Origin: an uncultured Alphaproteobacteria bacterium
GTDB lineage: Bacteria; Pseudomonadota; Alphaproteobacteria; Bin95
DNA length: 50,008 nucleotides
Direction: 5' to 3'
Assembly (NCBI GenBank): GCA_937891825.1
Contig: CALAHN010000088.1
Location: 1-50,008, forward strand
Part shown: positions 17,474 through 25,165 of the stretch, piece by piece
Layout: the number at the start of each line of letters is the position of its first letter
Numbering within the stretch: position 1 is the stretch's first letter
Notes under the pieces: generated by a model
What the model was told of the DNA's origin: nothing
What the model saw: the letters and a program-made list of their open reading frames with translations, nothing else
The model's database searches: none
Position numbers and translations under genes: made by a program

Positions 17474-18924
17474 TGGGCCAAGTTATCGAAGGCCGCGACG
17501 GTCCGTGGGAAATGGTGATCGGGCTGGAGACCCATGCTCAGGTCGTCTCCAAGGCGAAGCTGTTCTCTGGCGCATCGGCGGAATTCGGCGCGGCGCCGAA
17601 CAGTCATGTCGGCTTTTTGGACGCTGGCATGCCCGGCATGCTGCCCGTCGTGAACGGCGTCTGCGTCGAGGCGGCGGTCAAGACCGGGATCGCGCTCAAC
17701 GCGGCGATCAACCTCGTCTCGATCTTTGACCGCAAGAATTACTTCTACCCGGATCTGCCGCTTGGCTATCAGATTTCCCAGTTCTCCGATCCGATCGTGG
17801 GGAAGGGCCATCTCGACATCGAAACCGAAGCCGGGCCGAAGCGTATCGGCATTACCCGGCTGCATCTGGAGCAGGACGCCGGCAAGAGCTTGCACGATCA
17901 GGATCCGCTCCGAACCTTCATCGATCTCAATCGAGCTGGCGTCGGTTTGATGGAGATTGTCTCCGAGCCCGATATCCGGAGCGGCGAAGAAGCAGCCGCC
18001 TATGTGGCCAAGCTTCGGGAGATATTGGAAGATCTCGGCGTCTGCGACGGTAACATGGAAGAAGGGTCCCTCAGGTGCGACGTCAATCTTTCCCTGCGGC
18101 GGCCCGGCGGGCCGCTCGGCACAAGGACAGAAATTAAGAACATCAACTCCATCAGGTTTATCCGCCAAGCAATTGCCTGCGAGGCCGCGCGGCAGATAGA
18201 AATTCTGGAGGAGGGCGGCAAAATCCTTCAAGAAACTCGACTGTTTGATCCGGATATTGGTGAGACCCGGGCTATGCGGTCGAAGGAAGAAAGTCACGAT
18301 TACCGGTATTTTCCCGATCCCGATCTGCCGCCGCTGATTCTCGATCAGACATATGTCGACCAGATTCGAGCGACTATGCCTGAAATGCGAGGCGATCGTA
18401 GACGACGACTGGAGCGGGACAATATTCCAGCGGCAAACGTCGAAATTATAACTTCAAGTGCAAAATCTATGAACTATTTTACCGACATGTCGGAAAATTT
18501 TGAAGATAAAATACTCGCGTCCAATATAATGGTTAACGAAATAATGCCAAGAGTATTTTATAGAAACTCAAATCCTGACATAGAGCGGCTCCGGCCATCC
18601 GAGGCGAATACAATAATTAATATGATTTCTTCGGGAAATATTTCCGGCCGGCAGGCCAAGGAAGCCTTTGAGTTCATGTGGGAAGAAGGCAAGTCGGCGG
18701 CGGATGTCGTCGCCGAACGCGGCCTGGCGCAGATGTCGGATGACGGCGCGATCAAGGCGCTCGTCGATCAGGTGGTTGCGGCCAATCCCGACAAGGTCGC
18801 GGAATACCGTAGCGGCAAGACCAAGTTGATCGGCTTCTTCGTCGGGCAGGTCATGAAGGCGAGCCAAGGCAAGGCGAACCCGCAGGCCGTCAATGCGTTG
18901 CTGATGGCGCGCCTGGACGCTTAG
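17473..18924 (+). CDS. gatB: Aspartyl/glutamyl-tRNA amidotransferase subunit B
   Basis: 483 residues, normal length. N-terminal kinase-like cradle domain starts WEMVIGLETHAQV and includes NYFYPDLPLGYQISQ, LEQDAGKS and the YRYFPDPDLPPL motif. The C-terminal YqeY-like tail domain ends GKANPQAVNALL. GatB phosphorylates the misacylated tRNA side chain and uses ammonia from GatA. Odd: from about 18121 to 18645 (residues roughly 217-391) the DNA is strikingly AT-rich with ATA, AGA and AGG codons that are otherwise almost absent from the window, while both flanks have normal usage. The reading frame and conserved motifs stay intact, so the gene looks functional but mosaic. Confidence 0.96.
   Translation: MGQVIEGRDGPWEMVIGLETHAQVVSKAKLFSGASAEFGAAPNSHVGFLDAGMPGMLPVVNGVCVEAAVKTGIALNAAINLVSIFDRKNYFYPDLPLGYQISQFSDPIVGKGHLDIETEAGPKRIGITRLHLEQDAGKSLHDQDPLRTFIDLNRAGVGLMEIVSEPDIRSGEEAAAYVAKLREILEDLGVCDGNMEEGSLRCDVNLSLRRPGGPLGTRTEIKNINSIRFIRQAIACEAARQIEILEEGGKILQETRLFDPDIGETRAMRSKEESHDYRYFPDPDLPPLILDQTYVDQIRATMPEMRGDRRRRLERDNIPAANVEIITSSAKSMNYFTDMSENFEDKILASNIMVNEIMPRVFYRNSNPDIERLRPSEANTIINMISSGNISGRQAKEAFEFMWEEGKSAADVVAERGLAQMSDDGAIKALVDQVVAANPDKVAEYRSGKTKLIGFFVGQVMKASQGKANPQAVNALLMARLDA
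18121..18645 (+). other. AT-rich, rare-codon patch within gatB
   Basis: Seen directly: at least seven ATA isoleucine codons plus AGA and AGG arginine codons within about 175 codons, and runs such as AATATAATGG and CAATAATTAAT. The edges are sharp (after GGGCCGCTCGGC on the left and around TTTCCGGCCGGCAGG on the right). The patch spans the end of the cradle domain and the helical domain. It may be a recombined segment from a low-GC donor. Confidence 0.75.
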
Positions 18925-18949
18925 GGGGAGTCGCCTGGAGCAAGGCGCG

Positions 18950-19189
18950 TCAGGTGCGATGCATCCGCGACGCCGCTGTCGAGATCTGGCGGGGCGGCGT
19001 CACCGGCGTGACGACAAGGCCCAGGATGGCCGCGATCTCGCATCGAGCTTCGGCCAGGATTTTCGCTTCGCGCGCATCTTCCCGATCGAAAACCTCCATG
19101 CTCTGAAGCTTAATTTCGATCAAGTCAAGCAGCGTTGTTAGCGCATCCTGGCTAAATTTCGTGGTATGCACGTGTTTCGGTCGGGCCAT
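18950..19189 (-). CDS. Small protein of unknown function
   Basis: 79 residues from ATG 19189 (AGGA 12 bases upstream); a TTG six codons earlier is possible. Begins MARPKHVHTTKFSQDALTTL. The middle is predicted helical and amphipathic (LLDLIEIKLQSMEVFDREDAREAKILAEARCEIAAIL), with a disordered Thr/Pro-rich end. No known domain recognised. The gene converges with gatB (26 bases between stops) and is divergent from the outer-membrane protein gene. Codon use is compatible with a real gene, but short length limits confidence. Confidence 0.55.
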   Translation of the reverse strand: MARPKHVHTTKFSQDALTTLLDLIEIKLQSMEVFDREDAREAKILAEARCEIAAILGLVVTPVTPPRQISTAASRMHRT

Positions 19190-19304
19190 GGGCCGGATTT
19201 TCCTCAATCTGCCGCTGCGACGACGCTGTTATCCTGCCGTCAACCTTAATTTCGCGTAAAAGAATGCGCAGCCGCATTCACCCTTTTTTGTCGCCGGTCA
19301 TGGA

Positions 19305-19333
19305 TTGTCTGAACAATGGCTCTAATGCTAGAA
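19305..19333 (+). promoter_or_regulatory. Possible promoter of the outer-membrane protein gene
   Basis: TTGTCT and CTAGAA with a 17-base spacer, about 50 bases before the ATG at 19385. The -10 match is weak. The 195-base gap also holds a TTAA-N7-TAAA element at 19246-19260 and a small inverted repeat near the ribosome site. Confidence 0.2.
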
Positions 19334-19345
19334 GTCCGCAGTGAT

Positions 19346-19368
19346 AAGCGTTCGGCAAACTAACGCTT
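19346..19368 (+). promoter_or_regulatory. Inverted repeat in the leader of the outer-membrane protein gene
   Basis: AAGCGTT (19346-19352) and AACGCTT (19362-19368) form a perfect 7-base repeat with a 9-base loop directly before the GGGAGATAG ribosome site. In RNA this would be a 5'-UTR hairpin next to the ribosome site, a form often seen on stable outer-membrane-protein messages; as DNA it could be an operator. Confidence 0.4.
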
Positions 19369-19384
19369 TGGGAGATAGCTTGGT

Positions 19385-20476
19385 ATGCATAAGAAACTTT
19401 TAGGCTTGGCCATGGCGCTTGCCGTCGCTGTGCCGCTGGCGGCGGAAGCGCAGCCGCGTGAAGGCGTCTACATCGGCGCCGGCGGCGGCTTGAACTATCA
19501 CCGCGATGCCGACATCGAAGGAACGCGCCTCAGCGGCGACGTGGAATTCGACCTTGGCGGCGCCGTGATGGGCGTCGTCGGCTATGGCTTCGGCGGCCCG
19601 CGCATCGAAGGCGAGTTGTCCTATCGCGTCAACGCGACGGACAAATCCTCGGTCGTGAATACCGGCATCAATCCGATCGTGACCAGCCCAGATGGCGGGT
19701 TTCATACGGTCGTCGCGATGACCAACCTGTATTACGATATCGATACGGGCACGATCGTGACGCCATATATCGGCGCCGGCCTCGGCGGCGGCTGGGCGGA
19801 ATACACCAGCCTTGGCGAGCATTTGGTGTTCGCCTATCAGGGCATCGTCGGCGCAAGCATTAATCTTGGCGAAAATCTCGATGGTTTCGCGGATTACCGC
19901 TATCTCGGAACAACCAAGATCAAAGGCGGCGACCTTGGCCGCGCCGCCGATATCGAAAACCAGAATCATACCCTGATGGTCGGCCTCCGCTATACCTTCG
20001 GCCCGCTTTGGAGCGAGCAGATGGCAGCGCCTGCGCCGGTGGCCTACACGCCGCCGCCCGCGCCGCCGCCGCCGCCGATCATCCGCCCGGCCGCGCCGCC
20101 CCCCCCGGCCTATCGTCCGCCGCCGGAGCCGATGCGCGCCGAGCCGGAGCGCCGCTTCCTGGTGTTCTTCGATTTCGATAGCGCCCGCGTCCGCGACGAT
20201 GGCGCGCAGATCATCCGCGATGCGGCAGAAGCCTCGCGCGCGGTCCAGGTTACCCGGATCGATGTGACCGGCCATGCGGATACGTCCGGCGGCAAGGCTT
20301 ACAATGAGCGTCTCTCGCGCCGTCGCGCGCTGGCGGTCAAGCAGGGCCTCCTCTCGAACGGGGTGCCGGAGAAGGACATCATCATCTACGCACGGGGCGA
20401 GAACGACAACCTCGTGCCGACGCGAGATGGCGTGCGCGAACCGCGCAACCGCCGGGTAGAAATCGTCCTGAACTAA
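19385..20476 (+). CDS. Outer-membrane beta-barrel protein with C-terminal OmpA domain
   Basis: 363 residues. Signal peptide 1-22 (cleavage after AAEA). Residues about 23-210 form an 8-stranded-type beta-barrel: alternating hydrophobic strands, opening GVYIGAGGGLNYHRD and ending LMVGLRYTFGP. A proline-rich linker (about 213-253) follows, then an OmpA-like peptidoglycan-binding domain (about 255-363) with FLVFFDFDSARV, DVTGHADTSGG, NERLSRRRALAVKQGL and RNRRVEIVL. It anchors the outer membrane to the wall. Monocistronic: own leader upstream and a strong intrinsic terminator downstream. Confidence 0.93.
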   Translation: MHKKLLGLAMALAVAVPLAAEAQPREGVYIGAGGGLNYHRDADIEGTRLSGDVEFDLGGAVMGVVGYGFGGPRIEGELSYRVNATDKSSVVNTGINPIVTSPDGGFHTVVAMTNLYYDIDTGTIVTPYIGAGLGGGWAEYTSLGEHLVFAYQGIVGASINLGENLDGFADYRYLGTTKIKGGDLGRAADIENQNHTLMVGLRYTFGPLWSEQMAAPAPVAYTPPPAPPPPPIIRPAAPPPPAYRPPPEPMRAEPERRFLVFFDFDSARVRDDGAQIIRDAAEASRAVQVTRIDVTGHADTSGGKAYNERLSRRRALAVKQGLLSNGVPEKDIIIYARGENDNLVPTRDGVREPRNRRVEIVLN

Positions 20477-20532
20477 GGCGGCCGATCTGTCGCTTGGCGG
20501 GTCGATCGGGCGCTGAAGTAGCGACTGTAACG

Positions 20533-20566
20533 CGGCGGGGTCCCCCAACGGGGTCCCCGCCGTTTT
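20533..20566 (+). terminator. Intrinsic terminator after the outer-membrane protein gene
   Basis: A 13-base stem (20533-20545 with 20550-20562, a single T-T mismatch, loop CAAC) is followed by TTTT at 20563-20566. It lies 57 bases after the stop and separates this gene from the convergent TauD-type gene ending at 20583. Confidence 0.85.
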
Positions 20567-20582
20567 GCGTTCTGGACTACCG

Positions 20583-21647
20583 CTACGCCCCGCCTGGGAA
20601 GCCCTCGAGCAGGGCGCCGCGTTCCCGCAGAAACCGGGAATGCTCCGGCATGTACCAGTCCATTTTGCCCGGTCCATTGCGCAGACTTGCAGGATTGTCG
20701 AGCCAGAGGCGGACCAGATGGCGGGCGTGGCCGGGGTGGTCCTCGAAAGCCGTCCGGCTGTGCAGCACAAGAAAATTGTTCACGATCTGCAGGTCGCCAG
20801 GCTCGAGGGCCATTGAGACGCGATTCTCCGGCCGAGCGATGACGCTATCGATGAAGTCGAGCGCCGCGGTCTCGGCCGCCGTGATCTCGACGCCTTCAGC
20901 GGCGCAGTAGTCGATCGACGGGCGGATATAGACGATATGAAAGCGGTCGTCGTAATAGGCGAAGACCGGCGTCCGCCAGGGGGTGTAGGTCGGGTCGCCC
21001 GGGTCCCGTTCCTCTCGTCGGTGATGATGGAAGCCGCGTTCCAGGATCGGCAGCAGGTCCGGCCGCTCGTTAAGGACGGCATTGTAGATCGTGGCGCCGC
21101 TGACCAGGAGGCTGCAGCCGCCGCTTGGCGCTGTTTTCAGGCAGAGCAATGCGACCGAATTCGCGCCGTCGGCATGAAACGGCAGCTCCTTGTTGCCATA
21201 GTGCCCGCGCGCCTGTGGGCCGAGGCCGTTGCCCTTGTCTGAGACGTCGACGACATATTCCCCGATCCGGTTCTGAATGGCGATCTGACCGAAGTGCGAC
21301 ATCAGCCCGATATAGGCGAGCTTTGCGTCAGCTTCCGAATAGCGCTCGATCGGAAAGCCGGAGAGGAGGCCGAAGCCCGGTCCGACCTCGACCGCGTCGA
21401 TGACGTCCGCCAGGAATGCGGCGGCGCCGGGAAGCGGGAAATGCGCTGGCCGAACTTCCTTGGGCGCGAGGCCGGCGGCGCGGAGCCGGGGCAGGGCGCG
21501 GTCGATATCATCGATCAGGACGTCCGGGATCGGCCGGACCCAGGACCGGTCATCGAGAAAATCGTCCCGGCCCCAGACCGTCGCATCGGCGATGGGGCGA
21601 CCGGGCGAAATCCGGCCCAGGTTGTTCAACATGCTCGGCATCCTCAT
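20583..21647 (-). CDS. TauD/TfdA-family Fe(II)/2-oxoglutarate dioxygenase
   Basis: Up to 354 residues; starts at 21647, 21641 or 21632 are all possible (the last has GAGG 9 bases upstream). The iron triad and cosubstrate residues are visible: His158-x-Asp160 in LPFHADGAN, distal His296 in LVLHSRTAF and Arg313 in RHLVRLWLDNP. The family couples 2-oxoglutarate decarboxylation to hydroxylation or oxidative cleavage of small substrates (taurine, 2,4-D, carnitine relatives). Substrate not deducible. It is divergent from a ThDP enzyme with only about 56 bases between starts, which suggests one shared control region and possibly a shared pathway. Confidence 0.88.
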   Translation of the reverse strand: MRMPSMLNNLGRISPGRPIADATVWGRDDFLDDRSWVRPIPDVLIDDIDRALPRLRAAGLAPKEVRPAHFPLPGAAAFLADVIDAVEVGPGFGLLSGFPIERYSEADAKLAYIGLMSHFGQIAIQNRIGEYVVDVSDKGNGLGPQARGHYGNKELPFHADGANSVALLCLKTAPSGGCSLLVSGATIYNAVLNERPDLLPILERGFHHHRREERDPGDPTYTPWRTPVFAYYDDRFHIVYIRPSIDYCAAEGVEITAAETAALDFIDSVIARPENRVSMALEPGDLQIVNNFLVLHSRTAFEDHPGHARHLVRLWLDNPASLRNGPGKMDWYMPEHSRFLRERGALLEGFPGGA

Positions 21648-21703
21648 TGCGTTTGATCTAGGCTACTCTTTCCCGGACAGTGGCCACAAGCGAGAGAGAC
21701 GTC

Positions 21704-23377
21704 ATGAGCCTAGCGCCCCAAACCGCGGCGGAAGCGCTGCTGCTCCGCCTGAAGGCCCACGGCGTCGATACGCTTTTCGCGAACGGCGGCACTGACTTTG
21801 CGTCGATCATCGAGGCCTATGCCCGCGCCGGCGATGGCGGGGCATTCCCGGAGCCGCTGGTCATGCCGCACGAGACCGCCGCCGTCGCCATGGCGCACGG
21901 CCGCTATCTGATGACGGGCCGGCCGCAAGCCGTGATGGCCCATGTCACCGTCGGCCTCGCCAATTGCGTCATGGGGGTGATCAACGCCGCCGCGGACAAT
22001 GTGCCGTTGCTGATCATGTCCGGAAAAACTCCGATCACAGAAGGCAGCCGCCCCGGCGCGCGCGATGTCCCGATTCATTGGGGTCAGGATTTGCGCGATG
22101 TCTCGGCCATGGTCCGCAGCGCCTGCAAGTGGGAGTACGAACTGCGTTACGGCGAGGAAGTCGAAGCAGTCATCGACCGGGCGCTCGCCATCGCGATGAC
22201 GGAGCCGCGCGGGCCCGTCTATCTGGCCCTCCCACGGGAGCCGCTGGCGGAGCTGATGCCTCCGGGCTCGGCCAACACGCCGATGCGCGCGGCCGTTTCG
22301 CCAGCCGCGCATCCGGATCCCGCCGCGCTCGACGCCGCCGCGGCTGCTCTGGCCGCCGCGACGCGGCCGGTGGTGATTTCGGGCCGGGGCGACCCCGAAG
22401 GCGCGGTCGCCGCTGCGCTGACAGCGCTCGTGGAGCATGCAGGCGTCCCGGTTATCGAATTCTGGCCGACGCGGAACGTCCTGGCGAGCGATCATCCGCT
22501 CCATGCCGGCTTCGAGGCGGCGCCATTCCTTGCCGAAGCCGATGTCGTTCTAGTGGTTGACGCGCTTGTGCCCTGGATCCCGAACAAGGTGAAGCTAAGG
22601 GAGGATTGCACGGTCATTCAGTTGGGCGCCGACCCGCTGTTCGGGCGCTTCCCGGTGCGCGGGTTCCCGGTCGATATCGCGGTTGCCGGCGCGCCGGCGG
22701 CGGCGCTCCAGGGGCTCATGGCGCGCATCGCGGAGCGACGGGCAGCGGGGGACATGGCCGCCGCCGGGTTCGCAGCCGACCGCGCCAGCCGCGCCGCCAA
22801 GGCGCTTGAGGCGACTTCGCCGATGACGCCGGCGTTCGTCAGCGGCGCTGTCTCCAAGGCCATCGGGCGCGACGGCGTCGTCGTCAATGAACTGGGCGTG
22901 CAACCGGCCTATCTGACGATCGGCGGGCCGAACCGCTTCTTCGGGCATTCGCTCTCGGCGGGCCTGGGCTGGGGGTTTCCAGCCGCGCTCGGCATGGCTC
23001 ACGCGGACCGGTCGCGCCTCGTTGCGGCCTGCGTCGGCGATGGGTCCTACATGTTCGCGAACCCGGTCGCCTGCGGCCAGATCGCGGAGGCTCTGGGGCT
23101 GCCGATCCTGGTGGTCGTCATGCACAACGGCATCTGGAACGCGGTTCGGCGGGCGACGCTGTCGCTCTATCCCGACGGTCAGGCCGCGCGCGCGAACGCG
23201 ATGGCGATCACGTCCCTCGAGCCTGCGCCGGATTTCGCGCTGGTCGCGCGCGCCAACCGCGGCTGGAGCGAGCGGGTCGATGATCCGGCCCGGCTCGCCG
23301 GCGCGCTGGCGGAAGCGGTCACGGTCATCCGAAGCGAAGGGCGCATGGCCACAGTTGAAGTGATGGTCGGGTATTGA
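21704..23377 (+). CDS. Thiamine-diphosphate-dependent enzyme (acetolactate synthase/decarboxylase family)
   Basis: 557 residues from ATG 21704 with GAGAG 7 bases before it. Pyr domain with activating Glu57 in MPHETAAVAMAHGRYLMTG; central domain; PP domain with ThDP/Mg motif VGDGSYMFANPVACGQ and the matching Asn in MHNGIWN. The change of GDGxF to GDGSYMF and the NGIWNAVRRAT segment are like the 'ThDP-requiring protein' group related to oxalyl-CoA or sulfoacetaldehyde-type enzymes, not biosynthetic IlvB. Reaction unknown, probably a 2-oxoacid decarboxylation or ligation. Downstream GNAT gene starts within its stop codon. Confidence 0.87.
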   Translation: MSLAPQTAAEALLLRLKAHGVDTLFANGGTDFASIIEAYARAGDGGAFPEPLVMPHETAAVAMAHGRYLMTGRPQAVMAHVTVGLANCVMGVINAAADNVPLLIMSGKTPITEGSRPGARDVPIHWGQDLRDVSAMVRSACKWEYELRYGEEVEAVIDRALAIAMTEPRGPVYLALPREPLAELMPPGSANTPMRAAVSPAAHPDPAALDAAAAALAAATRPVVISGRGDPEGAVAAALTALVEHAGVPVIEFWPTRNVLASDHPLHAGFEAAPFLAEADVVLVVDALVPWIPNKVKLREDCTVIQLGADPLFGRFPVRGFPVDIAVAGAPAAALQGLMARIAERRAAGDMAAAGFAADRASRAAKALEATSPMTPAFVSGAVSKAIGRDGVVVNELGVQPAYLTIGGPNRFFGHSLSAGLGWGFPAALGMAHADRSRLVAACVGDGSYMFANPVACGQIAEALGLPILVVVMHNGIWNAVRRATLSLYPDGQAARANAMAITSLEPAPDFALVARANRGWSERVDDPARLAGALAEAVTVIRSEGRMATVEVMVGY

Positions 23378-23889
23378 GCAGAGCGCCCGCGATCCGCTGG
23401 GCGGGACCCGATGACGCCGAGGGGATACTGGCGCTGAACGCAAGCGTCGCCCATGAAGCGCCGGAATATCTTGGGCAGGCGCTGGATCCGGTCAGCGGCG
23501 CGGAGATGTTGCAGGCGAAACTGGCGGCTGGCCTGGTCGGCGACGGGGTGCTTGTCACCGTGACGGCGGGCGGGGTCGTCGGCGCGCTGACGCTCCGGGC
23601 GCATGCGCATCCAGCTTTTGCGGGCGTGCTCCAGCTTGGGCTCTGCGTAGCGCCGCGGGCGCGCCGGGAAGGCGTCGGCCTGGCGCTGACGGCCGCCGCC
23701 ATATCTCTAAGCCGCGCGGGCGGCGTCCGGCGCCTGCAACTGGCGGTCATTGACGGCAATGGGGCCGCGCTCTCGCTCTTTCTGAAAGCAGGATTTGCGG
23801 TTGAGGGTCGGCTTCGCCAGGCGGCGCTGGTAGGCGGCGTAGCGCGCGATGTGATCGCGATGGGGCTCGGGCTCGCCTCGGAGCCTTGA
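23374..23889 (+). CDS. GNAT-family N-acetyltransferase
   Basis: 171 residues. Start TTG overlaps the TGA of the ThDP gene (TTGA), so translation is likely coupled. Residues about 7-165 show the GNAT fold: AIRWAGPDDAEGILALN at the start, the beta-4/alpha-3 acetyl-CoA region LGLCVAPRARREGVGLALT (an R-x-x-G-V-G variant of the pyrophosphate loop), and LFLKAGFAVEGRLRQA near the end. The acceptor is unknown; end motifs resemble RimJ/phosphinothricin-acetyltransferase-type proteins. Confidence 0.85.
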   Translation: MSRAPAIRWAGPDDAEGILALNASVAHEAPEYLGQALDPVSGAEMLQAKLAAGLVGDGVLVTVTAGGVVGALTLRAHAHPAFAGVLQLGLCVAPRARREGVGLALTAAAISLSRAGGVRRLQLAVIDGNGAALSLFLKAGFAVEGRLRQAALVGGVARDVIAMGLGLASEP

Positions 23890-23966
23890 GCGCATTCCAG
23901 CTTGCCAGAAGCGGCGCGATCCCTATGATCCGCCGCGAGTTCACCAAAAGACGGAGCCGCCAGTTC

Positions 23967-24140
23967 ATGGAGCCGCCCGAGACCATCGAGACCGATAAAT
24001 CCCGCGTCGCCTGCGATGGCGGCGACGGCGCGCTCGGCCATCCGCGCATTTTTATGGAAATGGGCCATGCCGGCGCCGTCGACTGTCCCTATTGCGGGCG
24101 GCGGTTCGTGTTGGCAAAAGCGGCCGCGGAGGCGCACTGA
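23967..24140 (+). CDS. Zinc-finger (zf-CHCC, NDUFS6-like) small protein
   Basis: 57 residues from the ATG at 23967 with GGAG 11 bases upstream; longer in-frame starts lack support. The pattern Cys16-x8-His25-x14-Cys40-x2-Cys43 (VACDGG, GHPRIF, DCPYCGRRF) is the zf-CHCC domain. In mitochondria the homologous subunit NDUFS6 sits in complex I; alphaproteobacterial homologues are probable complex I accessory subunits. Located between a GNAT gene and convergent rpoH, far from any nuo operon in this window. Confidence 0.85.
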   Translation: MEPPETIETDKSRVACDGGDGALGHPRIFMEMGHAGAVDCPYCGRRFVLAKAAAEAH

Positions 24141-24162
24141 AAGCGGTCGGTCCGGCGGGCGA

Positions 24163-25089
24163 TCAGTCTTCCTGAAAGCGCTCTACCGCCTTTTCCTGGG
24201 CGATGGTTTCCTGCATCGCCATATTCCTTATGGCGCGCTGGACCTTGTCGAAAGCCCGGACCTCGATCTGCCGGACGCGCTCGCGGCTGACGCCGAAGTC
24301 CTTCGAGAGGTCCTCCAGGGTCATCGGTTCGTCCTTCAGGCGGCGTTCCGTCAGGATGCGTCGTTCTCGCTCGGAGAGGCCTTTGATCGCCGTCTCCAGC
24401 ATGGCGCGTCGGTGATCGAGTTCCTGATTCTCCGCGACGACGATGTCCTGGGTGGCGCTGTCATCGATTAGCCAATCCTGCCATTCCGCTTCGCCGTCCT
24501 GGCGCATGGGCGCATTCAGGGATTGATCCCCGCCCATCATCCGACGGTTCATGCTGACCACGTCGTCCTCGCTGACGGCAAGGTCGGTCGCAATTTTCTT
24601 GACGCTCTCCGGCGCCAGATCGCCATCATCCAGTTCTTTGATCTGGCTTTTCATGCGTCGGAGATTAAAGAATAATTTCTTCTGCGCCGCTGTTGTGCCC
24701 ATTTTCACCAGCGACCAGGAATGCAGGATGTATTCCTGGATCGAGGCGCGGATCCACCACATGGCATAGGTCGACAAACGAAAGCCCTTTTCCGGCTCGA
24801 AACGCTTAACGGCTTGCATCATCCCGACATTGCCTTCGGAAATCAGTTCGGCCACCGGCAGGCCATAGCCCCTGTAGCCCATGGCGATCTTAGCGACCAG
24901 GCGAAGGTGGCTCGTGACCAGCCGATGCACGGCTTCCATGTCGCCATGCTCCTTGTAGCGTTTGGCGAGCATGAATTCCTCGTCCGGCGCAAGCATTGGA
25001 AATTTGCGGATTTCCTGCAGATAGCGCTGGAGGTTGCCGTCCGCCGTCAGCGTCGGCAGGGTGATTGGCGCGGACGTCGCGTCGGTCAT
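24163..25089 (-). CDS. rpoH: RNA polymerase sigma-32 factor RpoH
   Basis: 308 residues. Region 2 (about 55-122) with LISEGNVGMMQAVKRFEPEKG and STYAMWWIRASIQEYIL; the RpoH box QKKLFFNLR at 136-144, which distinguishes sigma-32 from RpoD and RpoS; region 4 helix-turn-helix TLEDLSKDFGVSRERVRQIE. It directs heat-shock and other stress transcription. GGGGGAG lies about 12 bases before the ATG. It lies downstream of the pseudouridine synthase gene on the same strand with a 76-base gap, room for its own promoter. Confidence 0.97.
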   Translation of the reverse strand: MTDATSAPITLPTLTADGNLQRYLQEIRKFPMLAPDEEFMLAKRYKEHGDMEAVHRLVTSHLRLVAKIAMGYRGYGLPVAELISEGNVGMMQAVKRFEPEKGFRLSTYAMWWIRASIQEYILHSWSLVKMGTTAAQKKLFFNLRRMKSQIKELDDGDLAPESVKKIATDLAVSEDDVVSMNRRMMGGDQSLNAPMRQDGEAEWQDWLIDDSATQDIVVAENQELDHRRAMLETAIKGLSERERRILTERRLKDEPMTLEDLSKDFGVSRERVRQIEVRAFDKVQRAIRNMAMQETIAQEKAVERFQED

Positions 25090-25165
25090 AATGGTCTGTC
25101 TCCCCCCGAAGGGATAGCGTTCTCGCAGCCCAAGCTAGCGGTCAAATATGGCGAAAATTTGATGT

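Noticed and set aside
19400-20770. 456-codon open frame opposite the outer-membrane protein and its terminator
   Set aside because: It would read through an intrinsic terminator and is antisense to a protein with a clear signal peptide and OmpA domain.
25090-25165. Sigma-32 or sigma-70 promoter of rpoH
   Set aside because: A TTGACC word is present on the reverse strand, but the best -10-like word is 22 bases away, too far for a convincing call.
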